Below, piece by piece: positions 16,893 through 26,032 of a stretch of DNA of 64,000 nucleotides. A program made the position numbers and the translations under genes. Origin of the DNA: RH-AL1 sp965249685 (GTDB taxonomy: Bacteria; Pseudomonadota; Alphaproteobacteria; Rhizobiales; Beijerinckiaceae); NCBI GenBank assembly GCA_965249685.1, contig CBDFMN010000003.1, positions 1,922,001 to 1,986,000 of the forward strand. Reading direction: 5' to 3'. Below the pieces are notes generated by a model. It saw nothing but the letters and a program-made list of their open reading frames with translations. It was not told the origin of the DNA and searched no databases. Positions within the stretch are counted from its first letter, which is position 1. Each line of letters starts with the position of its first letter.

Positions 16893-17034
16893 GTTTGGTC
16901 CTCGCGAAGATCGATTGTTGACGTGCCCCGGATCAAATCTCGACAAGGGCGCAGCGGCGGATGCCGTCGCATCATCACCACCCTGAGATGAGCGGATAGG
17001 TGACGCGACGCATGTGGTCTAGGCCAGTTCTGGG

Positions 17035-18330
17035 CTAAACCAGTTCTTTGACAACCGCGCTCTCGACGGCTTTAGACTCGTGAAGCCGGGCGATTTCGGC
17101 CGGGCCATAGCCGAGACCAGCCAAGACTGTGTCGGTGTGCTCTCCCAGCAGCGGTGAGCCGGTGATCTCAGGAGTGATTGCGGAGAACTTGATCGGGCTG
17201 CCGACGGTGAGGTATGTCCCGCGCTCTTTGTGTGTCACCTCGGCGACCGTACCTGTAGCCCGCAGGGCGGGATCATAGGCGATTTCCTTCATGCTCAACA
17301 CCGGAGCGCATGGAACATCAAACGTCCGAAGGATGTCGATAGCCTGAAACTTCGTCTTGTCGGCAAGCCAAGCCTCGATCTCCTCGAAGATATCAAAGAT
17401 ATGCGATTGGCGGGCGTGCGCCGTGGCGTAGGCTTCATCCTTGATCCATTCCGGCTTGCCCAAAGCCTGACAGGTCGGTCCCCAGTTCTGCTCCTGAATC
17501 GTGAAATAGATATAGGCGTTCGGATCGGTCTCCCAGCCCTTGCACTTCAGCACCCAGCCTGGCTGACCGCCACCGCCAGCGTTGCCCCCGCGCGGCACCA
17601 CGTCGGTAAACGTTCCGTACTTGCCATCCGCCCGGACCGGATATTGCGGGTATTCCTCGAGGTAGCCCACCCGCTCCAGCCGCTGCTGGTCACGCAGCTT
17701 CACCCTGCAAAGGTTCAGTACGCAATCCTGCATCGACACAGCGACCTTCTGGCCTTCTCCCGTCTTCATTCGTGCGATCAGAGCAGTCAGAATCCCGATC
17801 GCCAAATGCATGCCGCTATTGCTGTCGCCTAGGGCCGCCGCGCTGATGGTCGGTGGGCCATCCCAGAACCCGGTCGTCGACGCGGAGCCACCCGCGCACT
17901 GGGCGACGTTCTCGTAGACCTTGATGTCCTCATAGGGAGAGCCGTCACTAAAACCTTTGACCGATCCAAAGATGAGTTTCGGGTTCAGCTCGTGGATGCG
18001 TTCCCACGAGAAGCCCATGCGATCCAAGGCACCTGGCGCGAAGTTTTCGACCAGAACGTCGGAGTTCCGGATCATCCTCTCCATCACCTCCTTGCCTTGC
18101 GGCGTCTTGGTGTTCAACACGATAGACTTCTTATTGCTGTTCAGCATCGTAAAGTAGAGGGCATCGACATCTGGGATGTCACGCAACTGTTTGCGGGTGA
18201 CGTCACCACCGCCGGGACGCTCGACCTTGATGACGTCGGCACCGAACCACGCCAGCATCTGCGTACAGGCGGGTCCAGCCTGCACACCAGTAAAGTCGAT
18301 GATTTTAATACCTTCGAGGGGGAGATGCAT
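17035..18330 (-). CDS. frc: Formyl-CoA:oxalate CoA-transferase
   Basis: Class III CoA-transferase of 431 aa that moves CoA from formyl-CoA to oxalate, feeding oxalyl-CoA decarboxylase. Visible features are the N-terminal GVQAGPACTQMLAWFGADVIKVERPGGGD, VENFAPGALDRMGFSWE, the catalytic Asp in ALGDSNSGMHLAIGI (equivalent to Asp169 of the Oxalobacter enzyme) and the glycine loop GGGGQPGWVLKC that covers the active site. Length is normal. It is 142 bp upstream of oxc and 49 bp downstream of oxlT on the same strand, so it belongs to an oxalate catabolism unit. Confidence 0.96.
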   Translation of the reverse strand: MHLPLEGIKIIDFTGVQAGPACTQMLAWFGADVIKVERPGGGDVTRKQLRDIPDVDALYFTMLNSNKKSIVLNTKTPQGKEVMERMIRNSDVLVENFAPGALDRMGFSWERIHELNPKLIFGSVKGFSDGSPYEDIKVYENVAQCAGGSASTTGFWDGPPTISAAALGDSNSGMHLAIGILTALIARMKTGEGQKVAVSMQDCVLNLCRVKLRDQQRLERVGYLEEYPQYPVRADGKYGTFTDVVPRGGNAGGGGQPGWVLKCKGWETDPNAYIYFTIQEQNWGPTCQALGKPEWIKDEAYATAHARQSHIFDIFEEIEAWLADKTKFQAIDILRTFDVPCAPVLSMKEIAYDPALRATGTVAEVTHKERGTYLTVGSPIKFSAITPEITGSPLLGEHTDTVLAGLGYGPAEIARLHESKAVESAVVKELV

Positions 18331-18379
18331 GATTATAATCCCGTTTCTGTGCTGATCTACGTACTTCCGTAGTCGCTCG

Positions 18380-19690
18380 TTATCGAATGATGCCGGGAGA
18401 TCCAGCTTCGATGGTGTCCAGCTCGTGATGCTTCCTAGCGGCAGGGCGGAGGACGAAAATAACCAGGAAGACCGCGAGGATATTTATGCCGGCCGCGAGT
18501 AGAAGGACCGCATTCCAGTCTCCGGTGGCGGTTGCCGCAATCGCGCCGAGTGGCACCAAGAAAGCTGCAGCGCCTTTCGCCGTATAAAGGAGACCCGAAT
18601 TGGTCGTCGCGTACTTCGGTCCGAACAAGTCCGTGCACATCGCCGGAAAGAGGCTGAAGATCTCTCCCCAGCAGAAGAACACCATCCCGACACATAAGAC
18701 GAGGCCCAACGGGTGCTTTCCGGTTACACTAAGAAGGAAGTAACTTGCGGCACCGATAGCGAATGCGATCGCCATGGTCGTCGAGAGGCCAATGCGGTCC
18801 GACACCCAGCCGAAGAACGGCCGCGCCACGCCGTTCATGACGTTGGCGAAGATTAGCGCAACGGAGAGCGTGGTAGCTCCCAAGAAGACCATTGTGCTCG
18901 ATACGTGATAGGCGCCTGCGATCGGCGCCAAGTAGGCGGTGACAATCAGTCCGCCCGCGCACATCAGAAGGTCCAGCACGTAGAGGACCCAGAATACGCG
19001 GCTGCTCAAGACCTCGCGCGCGGTGTAGCTGTAGCTGGTCTGATCGGCCTTGATAGAAGTAGCCTTCGGCACCTCGCCGAGATCGGGATTGCGGATAAAT
19101 TGCGAGACGACGATGACGATGCCGCCTTGGATTAAACCGAACCAGAAGAAAGCCGACGCATAGCCTGTGGAGGCGATGACCATCTGGATCGGGATGATTG
19201 TCAAAGCGGCGCCTGCGCCAAAGCCGCCGGCTATGAGGCCAACCGCCAAGCCACGCTGATCGGTGAACCATTTAACGGCCATCCCGACGGCCGTGCAGTA
19301 GACTGCTCCAGCACCAAGCCCGGACAGTGCCCCTCCCAGATAAAGCACCGGCAATGATCCGGCATAGGAGTCGACGATCCAACCCACGGCGACAAGCGCG
19401 CCGCCCGCACCCATCACCGTCCTCGGGCCAATACGGGGACCCAGCTTATCGGCGACCCAACCATTGAGCGGCGTCGACCAGGTTTCGAGCGCGACGAAGA
19501 TCGTGAAGCTGTATTGAATACTGGAGAGAGCCCAGCCATGGGTTGTCTGCAAAGGAAGCACGAACACCGACCATCCATATTGGAAGTTGGCGATCATGAT
19601 CATGCAAACGACACCCAGTATAAGGTGCCTCCAGCGTTCTGAACTCGCGGGAGCCAGGGACGTATGCAAGGGTATTGCGATCGTACTCAT
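18380..19690 (-). CDS. oxlT: Oxalate/formate antiporter (MFS), OxlT-like
   Basis: Major facilitator protein of 436 aa with about 12 hydrophobic segments. Matches to OxlT include RWRHLILGVVCMIMIANFQYGWSVFVLPLQ, ADKLGPRIGPRTVMGAGGALVAVGW, GALSGLGAGAVYCTAVGMAVKWFTDQRGLAVGLIAGGFGAGA and GVARPFFGWVSDRIG. It would import oxalate in exchange for formate, the product of frc/oxc metabolism, which in Oxalobacter also yields proton-motive force. The start at 19690 follows GGAG by eight bases; the longer open frame upstream has no MFS character. First gene of the oxlT-frc-oxc unit. Confidence 0.9.
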   Translation of the reverse strand: MSTIAIPLHTSLAPASSERWRHLILGVVCMIMIANFQYGWSVFVLPLQTTHGWALSSIQYSFTIFVALETWSTPLNGWVADKLGPRIGPRTVMGAGGALVAVGWIVDSYAGSLPVLYLGGALSGLGAGAVYCTAVGMAVKWFTDQRGLAVGLIAGGFGAGAALTIIPIQMVIASTGYASAFFWFGLIQGGIVIVVSQFIRNPDLGEVPKATSIKADQTSYSYTAREVLSSRVFWVLYVLDLLMCAGGLIVTAYLAPIAGAYHVSSTMVFLGATTLSVALIFANVMNGVARPFFGWVSDRIGLSTTMAIAFAIGAASYFLLSVTGKHPLGLVLCVGMVFFCWGEIFSLFPAMCTDLFGPKYATTNSGLLYTAKGAAAFLVPLGAIAATATGDWNAVLLLAAGINILAVFLVIFVLRPAARKHHELDTIEAGSPGIIR

Positions 19691-20252
19691 GGGTTGGCTC
19701 CGATGTGGAAGTCTCGTCGAGCGACCGCTTGAACGGCGAGGTCCTAAATTCTGAAGGCGCTGGTCAATTCTGCGGCGGCGCGTCGCCGTCCTGATCGATG
19801 TTCGGGATTCCGGGGTAGGCGAACGGATCGCCGCAATCGACGGTCTAATCGGGATGGCACAGTAGGTGAGACGCATCCGCTTGCGATCAGGATGTTCCGC
19901 AATCGGGTAAGTGTTTCCCCTCGATTCCCGAAGCCTCGACAAACATGATTTGACCTCCAGCTCACCGCCGACGAAGACGACCTTAGATTTCGTGGGCAAG
20001 GTTCTGTTTGATCTGGCTCAAGTCGATACGAATAAGCATGGTACTCGCCAGACAGCAGGACGGATGTCCTGCGGACACAGTTGCTGGCGCTTACGGAGGT
20101 CAGGGCCAGTTCTAACGCCTACTCTCCGACGCTTTCGGTCCGTAGCGGCTCAATTCTCCCAAGCCCGGAAAGAGCGCCGCGTGTCGAGATCTGGCTTAAG
20201 TCGCAGATCGGAACCAAGCGGGCTGTAGGCTTCGCTTCGCTGCCGAAGGTTC
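19691..20252. other. Intergenic region upstream of oxlT with one orphan FixK-like site
   Basis: About 560 bp without a convincing gene. At 20008-20021 it holds TTGATCTGGCTCAA, one mismatch from TTGAT-N4-ATCAA. It is about 320 bp from the oxlT start, too far for a usual activator position, and the gene on the other side ends here. The oxlT promoter must lie in this stretch, but no clear -35/-10 pair can be assigned. Confidence 0.4.
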
Positions 20253-22847
20253 TCAGCTGCGGAGGGCAACCTCTGGTGGTTGAGCCTTCCCTCCTAACCG
20301 ATCGACTTTCGCCATGGAGGCGGCTCCGACCGCGAAGGGTTTCAGCAATTCTGCCATGACGAGGTAGGCCACGACGATGAAGCCGACGCCGACGAGCGTC
20401 ATCGCGGGTGGTGCGTGAAACCCAAACCAAGCCCCCACTGGTGTGAAGGGCAGGACGATAGCGCCCAGGAGCGCGAGCAGAGAGGATGCTGCTAACGTCG
20501 GACTTGGGAAATTGCGCCAAGGCCGCCCATTGGTTCGGATAATGAAGATCACGAGGATCTGCGTGATCATCGACTCGAGGAACCACGTCGTCTGGAACTC
20601 AGCCGCGCTCGCATGGAAGACATAGATCAGCGCACCGAAGGTCATAAAGTCAAACAGAGAGGAAAGCGGGCCCATCACAGCGGCAAACCGGATTAGTCCC
20701 TTCATGTCCCAGACCTGAGGCTGTGCCGTTCCCTCCGGGCGCACTCCATCGAAAGGGATGCCGATCTCCGAGAGATCGTAGATGAGGTTGTTCAATAGGA
20801 TTTGAGTCGGCAGCATGGGTAGGAACGGCAGGGCGACCGAGGCGACCGCCATCGACAGCATGTTTCCGAAATTCGAGCTTGCCCCCATGCGCACGTATTT
20901 GAGAATGTTAGCGAAGGTTCGACGCCCTTCCTCTACGCCGTCGGCTACGACCGAGAGGTCCGGCGCGAGAAGGATCATGTCGGCAGCGGCTTGCGCCACG
21001 CCGGTCGCGCCATCGACCGACAGGCCGACGTCGGCAAGTTTCAGGGCCGGTGCGTCGTTGATGCCGTCTCCCATGAACCCGACGATCTCGCCTCCGGACT
21101 GGAGGGCCTTGACGATGCGGGATTTCTGATAGGGCGCCAGTCGGCCATAGGCCTCGACGCTACGGACCCGCACGGCAAGAGCATCATCTCCCATGGCGGC
21201 GACGTCGATGCCGGACAAAATCTCGCCGGTATCGAGGCCCACGAGCCCGGCAAGCCGCTTGACCACGACGGGATCGTCGCCCGACAGGACTTTCAGTTTG
21301 ATGCCGGCGGCAGCGAGGCGGGCGACTGCTTCCTTGGCAGTCGCGTTGGGCGGGTCCGCGAAGGCGCAAAGTCCCTCAAAGATAAGATTCCTCTCGTCGG
21401 CGGCATCGATCTCCCGAGCCGGGCCCGGCCATGCGCACGAAGCGACCGCGACCGAGCGAAGACCATCTTCGGCCATGGCAAGGACGCGCGCGGCGATGCG
21501 AGATCGTTGCTCCTCCTCCATCAACGTGGTGGCGGCGCCTTGCCGCTGCCCTGTACAGACGGCCAGGACAGCTTCGGGCGCGCCTTTGACGATCAAAAGC
21601 GTACCCTCGGGACCGGCTGCCAGGACCGATCCGCGACGATTGGTGAAGTCGAAGGCGTGGCGGCCCTGAAGGGTCCAGCCGTCTGCGGCATCCTTCGTGC
21701 CGCGGATCAGCGCAGCGTCGAGTGCGCCGCGATCCCCGCTTAGGCCGGCCGCTATGGCTCCAAGACGAGCCGCCCTGGGATCGTCCGTCCCTTTTGGGTC
21801 GAGGCTGCGGGCAAGGGTGATTTCCGCCGAGGTCATCGTGCCGGTCTTATCGGTACACAACACCGTCATAGCACCGAGATCGTGGATGGAGGCGAGCCGT
21901 TTGACGATGACCTTTCGTTTGGCCATCCGCATCGCGCCGCGTGATAGAGTGACAGTCATGATCATCGGCAGGAGCTCGGGCGTGAGCCCCACCGCGAGCG
22001 CGACGGCGAAGAGCAGCGAGCCGATCACCGGCTGACCAAGAAAGACGCGGGCGGTCAGGACGGCGACAACCAACGCCATGGTCAGGCGCGCGGTGACGAG
22101 GCCGTATTCCCGCATGTCGCGCTGAAACGGCGAGGGCGCCGCAACCTCCGCGAGCGCAGAGGCCGCCGCACCGAAGACCGTCGCCCTACCTGTGTTGACG
22201 ACGAGCGCGATCGCCTCCCCACTTTGCGCGACAGCGCCTCGGAACAGGACGTTCGAGGCCTCGGCTGCCGTCGGTGCGGTGACAGTGCCGGCGCCCTTTT
22301 CGACGGGGTATGGCTCGCCGGTCAACGCCGCTTCGCCAGCCGTGAAAGCCGTGCTTTCCAGGATGAGCGCGTCGGCTGGGATGATGTCGCCGGAGCGGAC
22401 GCGCACGAGGTCGCCGGGTACGACCTTCTCGACATCGATGATGCCGAATACGCCGTCGCGCTTGACCTCCGCCTTAAGCGCGACCGACCGGCGCAGGATG
22501 TCCGCGGCCTTGACCGCATGCCCCTCCTGAGCGGCGTCGAGACCGATGGAGACCGCCAGGATTGCAACGATGATCGAGCCTCCGACCGCGTCACCCGTCG
22601 CGACAGAGACCACTCCGGCCGCAAGGAGGATCAGGGAGAGCGGCTCTATCAGGCGACGGAAGACAGCCCTGAGGAGGCTGGCGCTTTTCGTCTCGGCATC
22701 GCTGTTCGGCCCATAGGCGGCAAGCCTGCGCGCGGCCTCGGACGATTGCAAACCGATCGCTTCGCAGTCGAGCGCCGCGCATAGAACCTCCGGGGTTCGG
22801 GTCCAGAACGCGCCGCTGGTCGCGGCGGGAGCGGGTGTGGCGGTCAT
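20253..22847 (-). CDS. Magnesium-translocating type P-type ATPase (MgtA/MgtB-like)
   Basis: P3B-type ATPase of about 864 aa. It has the N-terminal cation ATPase domain (about 20-90), a first membrane pair, the actuator motif LTGEPYPVEKG, the VGLTPELLPMIMTVTLSRGAMRMAKRKVIVKRL segment, the phosphorylation site CTDKTGTMT, the hinge GFMGDGINDAPALKLADVGLSVDGATGVAQAAADMIL, and the C-terminal membrane block ILLNNLIYDLSEIGIPFDGVRPE, typical of MgtA/MgtB rather than Ca2+ or heavy-metal pumps. Its ATG overlaps the ackA stop as ATGA, so translation is probably coupled. It is the last gene of the five-gene run that begins with the MlaE-like permease. Mg2+ import is inferred from family; the upstream frame before 22847 belongs to ackA sequence. 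Confidence 0.9.
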   Translation of the reverse strand: MTATPAPAATSGAFWTRTPEVLCAALDCEAIGLQSSEAARRLAAYGPNSDAETKSASLLRAVFRRLIEPLSLILLAAGVVSVATGDAVGGSIIVAILAVSIGLDAAQEGHAVKAADILRRSVALKAEVKRDGVFGIIDVEKVVPGDLVRVRSGDIIPADALILESTAFTAGEAALTGEPYPVEKGAGTVTAPTAAEASNVLFRGAVAQSGEAIALVVNTGRATVFGAAASALAEVAAPSPFQRDMREYGLVTARLTMALVVAVLTARVFLGQPVIGSLLFAVALAVGLTPELLPMIMTVTLSRGAMRMAKRKVIVKRLASIHDLGAMTVLCTDKTGTMTSAEITLARSLDPKGTDDPRAARLGAIAAGLSGDRGALDAALIRGTKDAADGWTLQGRHAFDFTNRRGSVLAAGPEGTLLIVKGAPEAVLAVCTGQRQGAATTLMEEEQRSRIAARVLAMAEDGLRSVAVASCAWPGPAREIDAADERNLIFEGLCAFADPPNATAKEAVARLAAAGIKLKVLSGDDPVVVKRLAGLVGLDTGEILSGIDVAAMGDDALAVRVRSVEAYGRLAPYQKSRIVKALQSGGEIVGFMGDGINDAPALKLADVGLSVDGATGVAQAAADMILLAPDLSVVADGVEEGRRTFANILKYVRMGASSNFGNMLSMAVASVALPFLPMLPTQILLNNLIYDLSEIGIPFDGVRPEGTAQPQVWDMKGLIRFAAVMGPLSSLFDFMTFGALIYVFHASAAEFQTTWFLESMITQILVIFIIRTNGRPWRNFPSPTLAASSLLALLGAIVLPFTPVGAWFGFHAPPAMTLVGVGFIVVAYLVMAELLKPFAVGAASMAKVDRLGGKAQPPEVALRS

Positions 22848-24040
22848 GGGGCGGATTGCGGGTGTAGCTGCAGAACCGTGCAGGCCTCGTCGGCGATCAC
22901 CCGCTCCTCGTCCGTCGGAATGACGAAGACGGCCACCTTGCTGGAGGGTGTTTCGATCCGGATCGCATTGCATCCGTTGGCGCTTGTGTCGACTTCGACG
23001 CCGAGCCAAGCAAGATGAGCCGCGATGGCGGCGCGGATTGCCGGCTGGTGTTCCCCGATGCCGGCGGTGAAGACCAGCGCGTCGAGGCCGCCCAAGGTGC
23101 AGGTGGTCGCGGCGATCTCGCGGGCGACGCGGAAGGCGAAAAGGGCCAACGCCTCCTGCGCCGCCGGTTCCGCGCTCGCAAGGAGTTCGCGGGTGTCGGC
23201 GCTGAGACCGGACACCCCTAGAAGTCCGGCGCGATGATAGAGCATGTGCTCGACAGCCTCGATCGTCATGCCGAGCTGCTTGACCAGGTGGATCACGACG
23301 CCCGGGTCCAGCGCGCCGGGACGCGTGGCCATGGGGAGACCGTCGAGCGTCGAGAAGCTCATACTCGTGTCGCGGCTAACACCGGCCTGCAGGCCGCAAA
23401 GGCTGGCGCCGCTTCCAAGATGCGCGATCACGACCCTTTTCATGGCCAGCTCCGGTGCGATCCGTCCGAGCTCGCCCGCAATGAACTTGAATGATAGGCC
23501 ATGGAAGCCGTATCGCTTGACGCCTTGGTCGAACAGCTCGCGCGGCAGCGCGAAGCGACGGACCAAGTCGGTTTGGGTGCGGTGGAAAGCGGTATCGAAC
23601 GAGGCGACCTGCGGGAGGTCAGGCCGCAGGTGTCTGACTGCCAGGATCAAGCGAAGGCTTTGCGGCTGGTGCAGGGGCGCAAGGGGCACGAGACCCTCGA
23701 TCGCCGCGAGCGTCTCGTCAGTGATCGCGGCCGGGGCGGCGAAACGGTCGCCGCCGTGGACCACGCGATGTCCCACCGCCGACAAATCCGCCGTTGCAAA
23801 ATGCTGGACGATCCAGTCGAGGGTCTCCTCGATCATCGCGTGTAAGTCATCCACAGCCTTGGCCTTCAGTGGGACGTCGACACGCCGGCCGCCCTGATCG
23901 AGATGCAGCGTCAGGGGTGTATGGCGCATGTCGATTTCCCCCCTGCCGATCGCGCGCGGGCCACGCGACCCGATGGCGAAGAGGGCGAGCTTGATCGACG
24001 AGGATCCCGGATTGAAAACTAGGAGGGTATGCTCGCCCAT
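22844..24040 (-). CDS. ackA: Acetate kinase
   Basis: Protein of 398 aa, normal length. Motifs are FNPGSSSIKLALF (phosphate 1), VGHRVVHGGDRF, PLAPLHQPQSLRLI, ASFDTAFHRTQ, RYGFHGLSFKFIAGEL, AHLGSGASLCGLQAGVSRDTSMSFSTLDGLPMATRPGALDPG and FTAGIGEHQPAIR. It converts acetyl-phosphate plus ADP to acetate plus ATP. There is no pta next to it. A phosphoketolase that makes acetyl-phosphate is encoded at 3684-6086, giving a route from pentose phosphates to ATP without respiration. It sits between the MCE transporter genes (21 bp gap) and the P-type ATPase (4-bp overlap). Confidence 0.96.
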   Translation of the reverse strand: MGEHTLLVFNPGSSSIKLALFAIGSRGPRAIGRGEIDMRHTPLTLHLDQGGRRVDVPLKAKAVDDLHAMIEETLDWIVQHFATADLSAVGHRVVHGGDRFAAPAAITDETLAAIEGLVPLAPLHQPQSLRLILAVRHLRPDLPQVASFDTAFHRTQTDLVRRFALPRELFDQGVKRYGFHGLSFKFIAGELGRIAPELAMKRVVIAHLGSGASLCGLQAGVSRDTSMSFSTLDGLPMATRPGALDPGVVIHLVKQLGMTIEAVEHMLYHRAGLLGVSGLSADTRELLASAEPAAQEALALFAFRVAREIAATTCTLGGLDALVFTAGIGEHQPAIRAAIAAHLAWLGVEVDTSANGCNAIRIETPSSKVAVFVIPTDEERVIADEACTVLQLHPQSAP

Positions 24041-24061
24041 GGCGCGGTTCCTTCTCGAAGC

Positions 24062-25210
24062 CTATGGGAGACGGGCCGCACCCGCGTGCGGAGACAGCGC
24101 GACCCAAGCCCCGAGATCCGCAACGGCCGACCCGAAGGCGGTGTCGAGAGCCTTGACCGACGATTGATCGTCCGAGGCAGGACTCGGGACCTTGGCCTCG
24201 AACAGTTTCGTGCCGAGCACGTGCCCGTCCCCCGACAGAAGCTTGGCGGAAAATACCACTTCCGCAACTCGTTCAGAGCCGATGAGAATGTCGAAGCGGC
24301 GGAGGTCGAGTTGCAGTTGCCGGTCGTCCTTGGCGTATTCCGCGGGCGCTACCAGGGTCGTGGTCAGCTTCGCATCGTCGAAGCCCTGCGCGATCCTCTG
24401 CTGCAGCAGGACAGGCAACGTATCGCTCCATTGTATCTCGCCGATAGCCACGATGGCGCCGTCTGGCAAACGTGTCAGGAGCCGCTGGGTCTGCAGCGCG
24501 ACAACCGCCGTAGGCGTGGCGATCACGATTTGCCCCGCTGGCATCGAGTGGGGCAGACCGGACAGGACTGGCACCGCCAAATCATAGATCGGCGGTGGGA
24601 CCTTGGCGGGTCCGGCCCCTGCCATCTGCGCAAGGCCGGCCATCACGGCATCGACGCGCCCCGCGTTCTTGGCGAGGGCACCCGAAAAGATCTTGAGGCT
24701 ATCCATCGTCGATTTCAGTGCCTCGGCATTGTCGGCGAGGACCGCATCGACGTGTCCAAGCGTATCCTGGGCCGACTGGGTCAGACTGCGACCCGCCGCG
24801 GGATCGGCGAGCAACGTCGGCGGCGCTCCCCCGCGCGCAGCGAGCGGCGGGGCGGTGGGACTGCCGCCTTCGAGCGACACGGCCACCGTGCCCATCAGTC
24901 CCTGGCTCGCGAGGCCGACGCGCGTGTCCTGCCGGATCGGCGTGCCACCCGCGACCGCCAGGGTCGCCAGCACGTGCCGGGGATCGAGAGGATCGAGGTC
25001 AAGGCGGGCGACGGAGCCGACCCGCATGCCGTCGAAAAGGACGGCTGCGCCCGGCTGGAGGCCGGAAACCTGACTGCCGAATTGGACCTGATAGACCATC
25101 TGATGCGCTATCCCGCCGGTCCGGTTCAGCCAGAACACGAAGCCGAGGCACGCCATGATCGCGGCCAGCGCGAAACTGCCGATGGTGAGGTAGCGGGCAT
25201 TGGTTTCCAT
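24062..25210 (-). CDS. MCE/MlaD-type protein fused to a PqiC-like (ABC auxiliary) domain
   Basis: Protein of 382 aa. An N-terminal membrane anchor (about 8-28, IGSFALAAIMACLGFVFWL) is followed by an MlaD/MCE domain (VQFGSQVSGLQPGAAVLFDGMRVGSVARLDLDPLDPRHVLATLAV, IRQDTRVGLASQGLMGTVAVSLEGG). A helical stretch (about 140-195) comes next. The C-terminal domain (about 205-370) resembles the ABC-transport auxiliary lipoprotein PqiC/DUF330, with VLSGLPHSMPAGQIVIATP, QIQWSDTLPVLLQQRIAQGFDD-like and FDILIGSERVAEVVFSAKLL segments. PqiC is normally a separate lipoprotein, so this is a fusion. MCE proteins form hexameric lipid tunnels between the two membranes. Lies in an MlaE-MlaF-MCE order. Confidence 0.82.
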   Translation of the reverse strand: METNARYLTIGSFALAAIMACLGFVFWLNRTGGIAHQMVYQVQFGSQVSGLQPGAAVLFDGMRVGSVARLDLDPLDPRHVLATLAVAGGTPIRQDTRVGLASQGLMGTVAVSLEGGSPTAPPLAARGGAPPTLLADPAAGRSLTQSAQDTLGHVDAVLADNAEALKSTMDSLKIFSGALAKNAGRVDAVMAGLAQMAGAGPAKVPPPIYDLAVPVLSGLPHSMPAGQIVIATPTAVVALQTQRLLTRLPDGAIVAIGEIQWSDTLPVLLQQRIAQGFDDAKLTTTLVAPAEYAKDDRQLQLDLRRFDILIGSERVAEVVFSAKLLSGDGHVLGTKLFEAKVPSPASDDQSSVKALDTAFGSAVADLGAWVALSPHAGAARLP

Positions 25211-25222
25211 CGGGATATAGCC

Positions 25223-26029
25223 TTAGAGGTTTCGCATCGCCGCCGGCGCGCGGTGAATGGCGTCCCGCGCACGCACACCGCCGAAATAGGCCTTCACCCA
25301 CGGGTGCTCGCAGGCGAGCATCGTCGCCATCGGCCCGATGGCGACGATCCGCCCGTCCGCCAGCGCCGCCACGCGGTCGCATACGGCCTCCAGGCTATCG
25401 AGGTCATGGGTCACCATGAACACCGTCAGGCCCAGCGTGCGCTGAAGCGTTTTGATCAGGATGTCGAAGTCGGCCGCCGCGATCGGATCGAGGCCGGATG
25501 TCGGCTCGTCGAGGAAGACGATCGCCGGCTCGAGGGCGAGCGCCCGGGCGAGCGCGACCCTTTTGACCATGCCGCCGGACAATTCGACCGGGAACTTATC
25601 CATGTCCTCCAGCGCGAGGCCCACCATCCCAAGCTTGGCGACCGCCACCTCGGTCATGAGAGACGCCGGCAAATCCAGATATTCGCGCATTGGAAATTCG
25701 ATGTTCTGCCTGACCGTCAGAGACGAAAAGAGAGCGCCCTGCTGGAACAGGACGCCCCAACGGCGCTCGGTGTCGCGCATCGCCTCGGCGCCGGTCGTGT
25801 CACGATCGGTCCCAAGGATGCTGATCGCGCCAGCCCTTTTGGGCAGCAGGCCGAGTATGGCGCGCAGCAGCACGGACTTGCCGCCCCCCGAAGCGCCAAC
25901 CAATCCCATGATCTCGCCCTGGTGCACCTCGAGATCGAGATGGTCGAGCACCAGATGAGAGCCGAAGCCGACGACGAGATCGTGGACGCCGATAGCCAAC
26001 GGCCGAGGTTGGGCTTGGGGTTGCTCCAT
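25223..26029 (-). CDS. ABC transporter ATP-binding protein (MlaF-like)
   Basis: Protein of 268 aa with a complete ABC ATPase core: Walker A in GLVGASGGGKSVLLRAILGLL, Q-loop VLFQQGALFSSLTVRQNIEFPMRE, the signature VELSGGMVKRVALARALALEP, Walker B IVFLDEPTSGLDPIAAADFD and H-loop FMVTHDLDSLEAV. The FPMRE segment after the Q-loop and SGGM signature are those of Mla/Ttg2 lipid-transport ATPases. It drives the permease encoded three bases upstream and pairs with the MCE protein encoded 12 bp downstream. Confidence 0.93.
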   Translation of the reverse strand: MEQPQAQPRPLAIGVHDLVVGFGSHLVLDHLDLEVHQGEIMGLVGASGGGKSVLLRAILGLLPKRAGAISILGTDRDTTGAEAMRDTERRWGVLFQQGALFSSLTVRQNIEFPMREYLDLPASLMTEVAVAKLGMVGLALEDMDKFPVELSGGMVKRVALARALALEPAIVFLDEPTSGLDPIAAADFDILIKTLQRTLGLTVFMVTHDLDSLEAVCDRVAALADGRIVAIGPMATMLACEHPWVKAYFGGVRARDAIHRAPAAMRNL

Positions 26030-26032
26030 GCC

